This document shows, in pieces, positions 1 through 5,856 of a stretch of DNA of 37,812 nucleotides. The stretch's first letter is position 1; each line of letters starts with the position of its first letter. Both the position numbers and the translations under genes were made by a program. Source of the stretch: Oleidesulfovibrio sp964593925 (GTDB taxonomy: Bacteria; Desulfobacterota; Desulfovibrionia; Desulfovibrionales; Desulfovibrionaceae); the NCBI GenBank assembly GCA_964593925.1, contig CAZQKM010000023.1:1-37812 (forward strand), given 5' to 3'. Below the pieces are notes generated by a model. The model saw only the letters and a list, made by a program, of their open reading frames with translations. It ran no database searches and was not told the origin of the DNA.

Positions 1-1
1 C

Positions 2-1423
2 TTGCTGGAAACACCACAAGGGGGGGGAGAAAAAACTTCAAGAGCAGTACTGGAAAAGAAAGGGCAAACTCTGATTACCTGCCTTGCGGATTTTGGTATT
101 CAGGGAGAGCTGGTACGCATTACACCCGGTCCTGTGGTAACCATGTTTGAAATTCGTCCGGCTGCGGGTGTTAAAGTAAGTCGTATTGCGAACCTGAGTG
201 ATGACCTCGCCTTGGCATTAAAAGCCCTTGCTGTACGCATCCAGGCACCTATCCCGGGTAAAGACACAGTAGGTATTGAAATCCCTAATGAAAATCGGGA
301 AACAGTCAGTTTGAAAGAACTGCTTGGTTCTGAGGCATTCAGCAAGGGGGAATCTTTGCTGACGCTGGCTGTGGGCAAGGATATTGCTGGTACTCCCACG
401 GTGGCAGATCTGGCAAAAATGCCGCACCTGTTAGTGGCAGGTGCCACAGGGGCGGGGAAAAGCGTATGCATCAACTCCATTTTGATGAGCTTTTTATACA
501 AGGCAAAACCAGAAGAAGTGCAATTGCTGCTGGTGGATCCTAAGCGTATTGAACTTGCCGTTTATGCAGATTTACCGCACCTTGTACACCCTGTTGTCAC
601 AGATATGGCCCATGCTAAAAATGCGCTTGATTGGGCTGTACATGAGATGGACAGACGCTACGAAGCCATGGCACGTGTGGGCGTACGTAATGTACTTGGC
701 TATAATCAAAAGCTGGACGACTTTGGTGAACAGCGCCCACCAGAATTGCTTGACCTTGAAAAAATGCCATATCTTGTTGTAATCATTGATGAGCTTGCAG
801 ATTTAATGCTGACCGCTGCCAAAGAGGTGGAAACCAGCATCGTTCGCCTTGCACAACTTGCCAGAGCTGCGGGTATTCATATGATTCTGGCTACTCAACG
901 GCCCAGTGTGGATGTTGTCACCGGCCTGATTAAAGCCAACTTTCCGTGTAGAATTTCCTTTCAGGTAACTTCAAAGCATGACTCGCGAACCATTTTAGAT
1001 ACTGTAGGAGCAGAACACTTACTGGGGCGCGGGGATATGCTGTTTAAACCTGGTGGAGGACGTTTACAACGCATGCACGGAGCTTTTGTGGCTGATGAAG
1101 ATGTAGCGGCTGTCGTGCGTTACTGGAAAGAACGTCAGGCGCCTCATTATAAGGTAGATTTTTCAGAATGGGGTGCTGCCTCGGCAGATCATGGCGGGCA
1201 GGGCGGTTTTGACGGCGACGGAATTGCCGACGATCCTATGTATGCCGAAGCAGTGCAGTTTGTTATGAGCCAGGGAAAAACCTCTATTTCTCTTATTCAG
1301 CGTCGATTTAGAATAGGATTTAACCGTGCGGCCCGCTATGTCGAACAAATGGAGCAGGACGGGATTATTGGTCCCGCTGACGGCAGTAAACCAAGAACCG
1401 TTATTGGTACCCGTGAAGGCTAG
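2..1423 (+). CDS. ftsK: DNA translocase FtsK, C-terminal part (5' end outside window)
   Basis: Septal DNA translocase that pumps chromosome termini across the closing division septum and helps XerCD dimer resolution. The visible 473 residues hold the motor and the end of the protein; the N-terminal membrane domain and linker lie before the window. Walker A GATGAGKS is at about residues 147-154 of the fragment, and Walker B lies in the stretch LVVIIDELADLM. The ATQRPSVDV segment and the C-terminal winged-helix gamma domain (SLIQRRFRIGFNRA), which in the family reads KOPS sites, are both present. The gene ends with TAG only 16 bases before lolA, so the two probably share a transcript. The TTG at position 2 is not a real start; the frame is open at the window edge. 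Identification is secure. Confidence 0.97.
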   Translation: MLETPQGGGEKTSRAVLEKKGQTLITCLADFGIQGELVRITPGPVVTMFEIRPAAGVKVSRIANLSDDLALALKALAVRIQAPIPGKDTVGIEIPNENRETVSLKELLGSEAFSKGESLLTLAVGKDIAGTPTVADLAKMPHLLVAGATGAGKSVCINSILMSFLYKAKPEEVQLLLVDPKRIELAVYADLPHLVHPVVTDMAHAKNALDWAVHEMDRRYEAMARVGVRNVLGYNQKLDDFGEQRPPELLDLEKMPYLVVIIDELADLMLTAAKEVETSIVRLAQLARAAGIHMILATQRPSVDVVTGLIKANFPCRISFQVTSKHDSRTILDTVGAEHLLGRGDMLFKPGGGRLQRMHGAFVADEDVAAVVRYWKERQAPHYKVDFSEWGAASADHGGQGGFDGDGIADDPMYAEAVQFVMSQGKTSISLIQRRFRIGFNRAARYVEQMEQDGIIGPADGSKPRTVIGTREG

Positions 1424-1439
1424 CAAAAAGGAAGATGTC

Positions 1440-2123
1440 ATGCGTTTGCCCAGAATCACCATTTTAGCTCTAGTGTTCTCCATATTTTCCTTTGTTGCTG
1501 CCCATGCTGGAGAAAATATCAGCCAACTGCTCGGCCGTATTGAGGCCAAAACATACTCGTATACCTCCTTACGTGCGGACTTTACGCAGACTTTGTTGCA
1601 TAAGCAAAGCGGTACCGCAGAAAATCGTTCGGGTACTATTTCTCTGCTTAAGCCTAAATTGCTTCGGTGGGAAACGCTCACTCCAGCCAAGGAGCTAGTA
1701 GTCATTACAGATAGCATTATTTGGAGCTATCTGGCCGATGAGGAAGTTGCGTATAAATATCCGCTTGAACTCTTGGATGACTCTAGTACAATTCTCAGGT
1801 TTGTAACCGGGCAAGCGCATCTGAATGCCGAGTTTGAAGCAGAATTTGAGGGTAGACAAGGCGGCTTTGTCACCTTACGTTTATATCCTTTAAAACCGCA
1901 GCAGACACTGGTGGAAGCAGTGATAGTCGTAGAAGAGCAAAGCGGTATTCTCCAGCAGGTGAATATTATTGACTTCTACGGTAATGAAAACAAGATCACG
2001 TTTTCTAATATGGAATTTAATGTCCCGCTTGAAAAGTCCAGCTTTACCTTTGATCCCCCAGAGGGAACAGATATTGAAGACCGTACTTCTGCAACGGTTA
2101 TGGAAGAGAAAATTCTTCAGTAA
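1440..2123 (+). CDS. lolA: Outer-membrane lipoprotein carrier protein LolA
   Basis: Periplasmic chaperone that takes mature lipoproteins from the LolCDE transporter and carries them to the outer membrane. The 227-aa product starts with a typical signal peptide (basic MRLPR, hydrophobic core, cleavage near AHA-GEN). It continues with the LolA pattern: a Phe-Thr-Gln segment (LRADFTQ), GTISLLKPKLLRWE, then IDFYGNENKITFSN and a Phe-Thr-Phe-x-Pro-Pro-x-Gly-x-Asp end. The start at 1440 is set by AAGGA at 1428-1432, seven bases upstream; a longer frame from 1326 would run into ftsK. It follows ftsK by 16 bases and is closed by a strong terminator. The ftsK-lolA order is also common in other proteobacteria. 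A 227-residue length is normal for the family. Confidence 0.93.
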   Translation: MRLPRITILALVFSIFSFVAAHAGENISQLLGRIEAKTYSYTSLRADFTQTLLHKQSGTAENRSGTISLLKPKLLRWETLTPAKELVVITDSIIWSYLADEEVAYKYPLELLDDSSTILRFVTGQAHLNAEFEAEFEGRQGGFVTLRLYPLKPQQTLVEAVIVVEEQSGILQQVNIIDFYGNENKITFSNMEFNVPLEKSSFTFDPPEGTDIEDRTSATVMEEKILQ

Positions 2124-2145
2124 CATACTTTGCTTGTATTCTGTG

Positions 2146-2178
2146 AAGGGGCGCTTTACAGGCGCCCCTTGTTTTTTT
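2146..2178 (+). terminator. Rho-independent terminator after lolA
   Basis: A perfect 9-bp stem (AAGGGGCGC with GCGCCCCTT) around a 7-base loop is followed by GTTTTTTT. It lies 22 bases after the lolA stop and should end the ftsK-lolA transcript. Confidence 0.92.
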
Positions 2179-2926
2179 ATGCAAAACTTTTTTTGTGTGT
2201 TGCTGGATGTGGGGCCCCCACCCGTAAAATAATGGAGCCCATAACTGGAGATTTGCTGCCAACCTATCCGCAGATAGGGCATTACATGAAAAAATCCTGC
2301 TTTTTCGGGCATCAGATCACCAAGATTTAAAAAAAATTAAAGCTGCTTGGCTCGAAAAATATAGCCATAGTCATCCGTATGGATGTCGATTTTTATAACA
2401 TTGGCGAGTAGTGAGAAAACTTCTGCCTGAACGCTACGAATGGATGGAGATGAAAAAAAACATTCCTGTATTAACCACCACAGTGTTCTCTGCGGCCTGA
2501 GACGTGATTGTGCTCTTTGTATTTTCAATGTAATTATTACGTTTCATCGTGTTTGCTGTTGTTTCAGAGTTGCTGTGAGCCATGGTTTTTCGTGTATTAA
2601 AGGGGTATTTTCAGCCCGCATTTCCCTGTTGTTCGACAGCTTGCGGCCAAGGGCTGCTGTCAGCACTGGCAAACCACAGGGCCTGCTGAAGATTGTTTCA
2701 GCAACTGTCGCCATCGCCACGGCGCGAAGTGGTTATTTCATATCGCGGCCGTTGCCCAAGGGGAGTGACCCTTTGTCGAAGCGGACTCTGGCCAGGAGAG
2801 GCCAGATCATGGGGGATTCACTAAAATAAAACGGCAAATTGCCGTAGAAAGTTATGCCCAATGCAGACCCATGGGCTTTATGTAACTAGCTTTTATATAC
2901 TTTTTTGATATTTCTGTTCATTTTTT
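2179..2926. other. Gene-poor 0.75 kb interval with several hairpins
   Basis: No convincing protein gene is seen here on either strand. The longest frame (2440-2829, +) has a cysteine- and arginine-rich composition, lacks a ribosome site and matches no family I know. The second half contains closely spaced stems: 2684-2690 with 2697-2703 (7 bp, loop GATTGT), 2758-2762 with 2769-2773 (5 bp, loop GAGTGA), and 2787-2793 with 2800-2806 (7 bp, loop AGGAGA). Weaker pairings lie at 2634-2660 and 2856-2876. This could be a structured RNA, a leader of selD, or a decayed gene; the sequence alone does not decide. Confidence 0.5.
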
Positions 2927-2974
2927 GTATATGACGTATATGACCTGTAATAAAAGGGAAATTCCGTATATGAC
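2927..2974 (+). repeat. Three copies of GTATATGAC at the selD start
   Basis: Two copies are in perfect tandem (2927-2935 and 2936-2944). A third (2966-2974) contains the selD start codon. The ATGs inside the first two copies (2931 and 2940) are in frame with selD with no stop between, so they are alternative starts. Only 2970 has a nearby purine-rich site (AAAAGGGA at 2952-2959). Confidence 0.75.
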
Positions 2975-4025
2975 AGCGAAAACCTTGCTTGTTGATATGG
3001 CCAAAGCCGCAGGTTGAGCTGCTAAAATAGCTCCAGGGGACTTGGAGCGTATTTTAGCGTCGCTTCCTGCACAGGCAAATCATGATCACCGTATTATCGT
3101 AGGAAGAGAGCATAATGAAGACGCTGCTATCTTGCGTTTTCCCCCAGGAAAGGCCTTGGTGCAGACTGTGGATTTTTTTACCCCCATAGTAAACGATCCC
3201 CATGCCTTTGGTAGAATTGCCGCAGTAAATGCGCTTTCTGACGTGTACGCCATGGGCGGTGAGCCTTGGTGTGCCCTGAATATTGTCTGCTTTCCTGTCA
3301 AGGACCTACCACGGTCAATACTGCAAGCAATTATTCAAGGGGGCTACGATGCTCTGTGCGAAGCAGGAGCAGTGCTTGCCGGGGGCCATAGTGTTGAAGA
3401 CAGTGAAATAAAGTTTGGCCTTTCTGTGACAGGGGTTATCGAGCCAGGAACCCATACCTCAAATGCGGCATTGTGCGTGGGGGACCAACTTTTATTGACG
3501 AAACCACTGGGAATCGGGGTATTGGCAACAGCCCTGAAAGCCAAATGGGAAGGTGCAGAGACATTGGAAGCCTTACTCTGCCGTTGGGCCGGTCACTTAA
3601 ATGCGGCGGCCGGGAGTGTATTGCGCACCATGGGGCTTAAGGCCGCTACAGATGTTACCGGCTTTGGACTTGGAGGGCACCTGCTTGAAATGACTGTGGC
3701 CTCAAAAAAAACCATACGCCTTTGGGCAAACAAGGTGCCGGTCATCGAAATGGCTTTGGAATTAGCTGAAATGGGACTTATTCCTGCTGGAAGCCACGCC
3801 AATAAAAAATATTGCCTTGCTAAAACACGCATTGATCCAGCCGTTCCTGCAAGCCGCGTGGATATAATTTTTGATGCACAGACCTCCGGGGGGCTGATTT
3901 TAGCTGTACCTGAGTCAGCATTGTCAGAAGCTGTTTCTCGTTTGCAGGATGCCGGAGAATTCGTGTCGCATATCGGGGAAGTAGTTACAGAAGAGGCAAT
4001 ATCTATCCACATTTCTCAAGATTGA
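2970..4025 (+). CDS. selD: Selenide, water dikinase SelD, selenocysteine-containing
   Basis: Makes selenophosphate from selenide and ATP, the selenium donor for selenocysteine and selenouridine. The 351-codon frame is open only if the TGA at 3015-3017 is read as selenocysteine (residue 16). The start then reads MTAKTLLVDMAKAAG-U-AAKIAPG, which aligns with the GAGCGCKIS active site of E. coli SelD: Sec replaces catalytic Cys17 and the essential Lys follows three residues later. Downstream are the two AIRS-type halves with DFFTPIV, GRIAAVNALSD, YAMGG, LAGGHS, DVTGFGLGGHL and DAQTSGGL. A bSECIS-like hairpin starts just after the TGA. A conventional caller would begin at TTG 3042 and lose the active site. 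The start could be an upstream in-frame ATG (2931 or 2940), but those lack a ribosome site. Selenoprotein SelD is known in Desulfovibrio and other bacteria. Confidence 0.96.
3020..3059 (+). promoter_or_regulatory. Bacterial SECIS element in selD mRNA
   Basis: Three bases after the TGA, 3021-3035 pairs with 3043-3058: an apical 6-bp stem GCTCCA/TGGAGC, one bulged G at 3049, then nine more pairs, with an extra wobble pair possible at 3020/3059. The 7-base loop GGGGACT begins with G, 18 bases after the TGA. Known bSECIS elements have a small apical loop starting with G at about 16-37 bases from the UGA and are bound by SelB, so position and shape fit. The hairpin is inside the coding frame. Confidence 0.88.
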
Positions 4026-4135
4026 TGCAAGCCCCCTGTGGACATATGCCCACAAACAACATCCATTGCCCCTGGTATGCCGATATACTCGTTACCCATG
4101 GGCTTTGGCTGTCTTGGGCTTTGCAACAAACATAA
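4025..4135 (+). CDS. Possible 36-aa ORF overlapping the selD stop
   Basis: An ATG at 4025-4027 overlaps the selD TGA by one base (TGATG), the arrangement seen in translational coupling. The frame encodes 36 residues (MQAPCGHMPTNN..., then CPWYADILV and a Trp-rich end) and stops at TAA 4133-4135. I do not recognise it. Three Cys/His-type residues near the start (C5, H7, C17) might bind metal, but this is weak. It may equally be the 5' remnant of a longer gene, since another open stretch follows at 4142. Confidence 0.25.
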   Translation: MQAPCGHMPTNNIHCPWYADILVTHGLWLSWALQQT

Positions 4136-4380
4136 GTAAGGGTGCTATCTCTTCTGCTCTGCACAACTATACAATGTTTACAGGCTGGCAGTAGTTATTG
4201 TCATAGGCTGGTCCAGAATTTTTTAAGCATCTTGAGCGCCCATCAGGGCGAGGTTGCATTGGAAGTCAAAAACCTTGTCGCTGGCAGGATAGACCAACTC
4301 TCTTTTTATGCTGAGGTGCAGCATCCTACCCCCTGGAATCTTTACATAGGCCCTGTCTTGCGTTTGGATGCCTAGTCCTG
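4136..4380 (+). other. Interval after selD with an uncertain 77-codon frame
   Basis: A plus-strand frame from GTG 4142 to TAG 4375 encodes 77 residues. Its second half looks protein-like (VALEVKNLVAGRIDQLSFYA, ending in a PWNLYIGPVLRLDA stretch), but there is no clear ribosome site and I recognise no family. Together with the 36-aa frame just before it, this could be a broken gene. The short stem CGCCC-ATCA-GGGCG lies inside it. No RNA gene is seen. Confidence 0.25.
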
Positions 4381-4542
4381 CTAACGCAGGGTGTTAATAT
4401 CAAGCTTATTGCCACAACAAGGGCAACGGGCCAGCAATGCGGAACCTTCTTCTTCAGCACTGTAAAAAAAAACAGTATTCCATGATGTCAAAAGGTAACG
4501 CACCCATACTGAAAGGCCGCAGGAACAAAAACGTTGTTGCAT
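4381..4542 (-). CDS. 53-aa zinc-ribbon protein, hypothetical
   Basis: A small protein with two cysteine pairs, CSC near residues 6-8 and CPCC near residues 42-45 followed by GNKL, separated by a hydrophobic/aromatic stretch (VWVRYLLTSWNTVFFY). This spacing is that of a short zinc ribbon. The start at 4542 is favoured over a longer frame (4611) by a strong AAGGAG site (4549-4554 on the plus strand) seven bases upstream. A copy of the AAAAGTTAAC motif that also occurs beside the S24 repressor lies at 4561-4570, just upstream, and a TTGACA hexamer at 4579-4584. So it may be controlled by that neighbour. Function unknown. Confidence 0.6.
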   Translation of the reverse strand: MQQRFCSCGLSVWVRYLLTSWNTVFFYSAEEEGSALLARCPCCGNKLDINTLR

Positions 4543-4581
4543 GATAGTCTCCTTGTTGCAAAAAGTTAACATCAGATTGTC

Positions 4582-4604
4582 AAAAAAAGGCGGCAGACCG
4601 CCTT
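4582..4604 (-). terminator. Terminator after the S24 repressor
   Basis: On the minus strand, AAGGCGG-TCTG-CCGCCTT (7-bp stem, 4-base loop) runs straight into a T tract (plus-strand A's at 4582-4588). It lies 16 bases after the repressor stop and separates it from the 53-aa gene. Confidence 0.88.
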
Positions 4605-4619
4605 GGAACAATACGCCTT

Positions 4620-5246
4620 TTAATATTCTCGGCTTACCCAGATGATTTTACCGAGTATTCGCACGGTATCAAGTTCGTCGCCTTGCAGGGTAATGGCAGA
4701 GTAGGCTGGGTTATCACTATGAAGCGTAAGGCCGGCAAGTGTTTTTTCCACACGTTTGATCATGATGGCATCATCTACGCCCACAGCAAAAATTGCACCA
4801 TTATGAAGCCGGGTGTACGACTGGTCAACGAGCACTGTATCGCCCGCGTGTATTTCAGGCTCCATGCTGTCACCGATAACATCCATTAAAACCATATGTT
4901 GCGGGCTGCCTTTGCGACGTAACCATTGACTATGAAACAGGTGTTCTTCTGTGGGCACGGCATCCACATCCAAAGAGCCCCCACCGGCACAGAGCTTGGC
5001 TTTGACCTTGGGTACCGGCATATGTTCTTCCGCTGCATGCCCAGTACCTGACTCAAGCCAGTCCGGTGAAAGAGCAAACATACGGGCAATTTTTAAAATC
5101 CACTTTTCTGGCACCAGATTACGTTGTTTAGCTTGCGTCACTGCCGAACGGTTTACTCCGAGCGCTCTGGCCAAGGCTTGTTGCGTGGATATTTCCGTAG
5201 CGGCTGTTATCCGCTGAAAAAAGATTTCAAACGAAAGATTTTTCAT
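4620..5246 (-). CDS. HTH/S24 (LexA/CI-like) self-cleaving repressor
   Basis: A 208-aa regulator. The N-terminal about 65 residues form a CI-type helix-turn-helix (TQQALARALGVNRSAVTQAK). The C-terminal half is a peptidase S24 domain with catalytic Ser in GDSMEPEIHAGD (about residue 126) and catalytic Lys in AIMIKRVEK (about residue 164). Known relatives repress prophage or stress genes and lose activity by RecA-stimulated self-cleavage. The usual Ala-Gly cleavage pair may be the AGGG stretch near residue 87, but this is not certain. It has its own sigma70 promoter and terminator, so it is a single-gene unit. No prophage genes surround it; a chromosomal stress regulator or a prophage relic are both possible. 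Confidence 0.87.
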   Translation of the reverse strand: MKNLSFEIFFQRITAATEISTQQALARALGVNRSAVTQAKQRNLVPEKWILKIARMFALSPDWLESGTGHAAEEHMPVPKVKAKLCAGGGSLDVDAVPTEEHLFHSQWLRRKGSPQHMVLMDVIGDSMEPEIHAGDTVLVDQSYTRLHNGAIFAVGVDDAIMIKRVEKTLAGLTLHSDNPAYSAITLQGDELDTVRILGKIIWVSREY

Positions 5247-5281
5247 GTGACCTGCAATGATTGAGTACGTCGTTGTTTATT

Positions 5282-5310
5282 TTTATAAACACACAAAAAG
5301 AAGATGTCAA
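5282..5310 (-). promoter_or_regulatory. Sigma70 promoter of the S24 repressor gene
   Basis: On the minus strand, TTGACA (plus 5305-5310) is followed after exactly 17 bases by TATAAA (plus 5282-5287). Transcription would start about 25-30 bases before the repressor ATG at 5246. This is the best promoter match in the window. Confidence 0.8.
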
Positions 5311-5322
5311 GGCAGATTTGTC

Positions 5323-5355
5323 CAAAAGTTAACTTTTGTTAACTTTTGATATCAA
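5323..5355. promoter_or_regulatory. Palindromic operator candidate upstream of the repressor promoter
   Basis: CAAAAGTTAACTTTTG (5323-5338) is a perfect 16-bp palindrome. It is followed directly by a second GTTAACTTTTG half (5338-5348) and then by the palindrome TTGATATCAA (5346-5355). The array starts 13 bp upstream of the -35 box. Single copies of the half-site occur at 4561-4570 (upstream of the 53-aa gene) and 16723-16732. Autoregulation by the adjacent repressor is an inference. Confidence 0.6.
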
Positions 5356-5382
5356 TAATATAGGGCATATTTTTTAACTACA

Positions 5383-5856
5383 CTATTGTGGCAACGTAAG
5401 TTTTTTAATGGGGCTGACGGCATAAGGAGTAGCGCGATATGTACTCTGAGCTACCAAACGCCAACGATACGTTTCGGAAGTATCGTCAACACATATTGTT
5501 TGTGTAAATCCAGGATTTTCCGGGTGCATACCCAAGGTAGTGGCGGAATAGCTCCGGCGCAGTGTTGCCTTAAATGGACATGTGGCGCAATTGGCATCAT
5601 CTCCAATGGCCTCCAATTCGATAACCACAGAATCCAAGCGTAACAGGTCTCCTTCCAAAGAGCCCGCAAAACCTATACAATCGGCAGCCACCGGGATCGC
5701 AGTAGCTCTAGACCAGTATAATGTGCCTGGTGCATCTCGCGGTACAGGAGGTCCAGCCTTACCGCATCCGGCAATAGTGAGTAAAAACATGGCAAATACG
5801 ATGCAGCATGTTTTTGGGCAAGTAAAAATTCTATAACATCTTTGTTTAGCAGGCAT
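5383..5856 (-). CDS. Small outer-envelope lipoprotein, hypothetical
   Basis: A 157-aa protein with an N-terminal basic/hydrophobic segment ending in the lipobox LTIAGC (lipidated Cys at about residue 31), followed by GKAGPPVPRDAPG. The CGKxGPP start resembles the LptM/YifL-type lipoprotein start, but the rest is much longer and resembles a single beta-sandwich domain with several cysteines (CATCPF). The start overlaps the mutS stop by 11 bases, so it is the last gene of the mutS unit and likely translationally coupled. A later start nearer the hydrophobic segment is possible. No function can be assigned. Confidence 0.7.
   Translation of the reverse strand: MPAKQRCYRIFTCPKTCCIVFAMFLLTIAGCGKAGPPVPRDAPGTLYWSRATAIPVAADCIGFAGSLEGDLLRLDSVVIELEAIGDDANCATCPFKATLRRSYSATTLGMHPENPGFTQTICVDDTSETYRWRLVAQSTYRATPYAVSPIKKLTLPQ

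Noticed and set aside
1163..1717. 184-aa minus-strand frame
   Set aside because: Antisense shadow of ftsK and lolA, both of which are secure.
2781..2810. Cobalamin-riboswitch-like stretch GCCAGGAGA
   Set aside because: Only the B12-box-like part resembles the family. The rest of the core is absent and the downstream gene is not B12-related.
2440..2829. 129-aa frame upstream of selD
   Set aside because: Cys/Arg-rich, no ribosome site, no family resemblance, and it crosses several strong hairpins.
3042..4025. SelD starting at TTG 3042
   Set aside because: This removes the catalytic residue and the conserved N-terminus. The TTG lies in the loop and stem of the SECIS hairpin and has no proper ribosome site.
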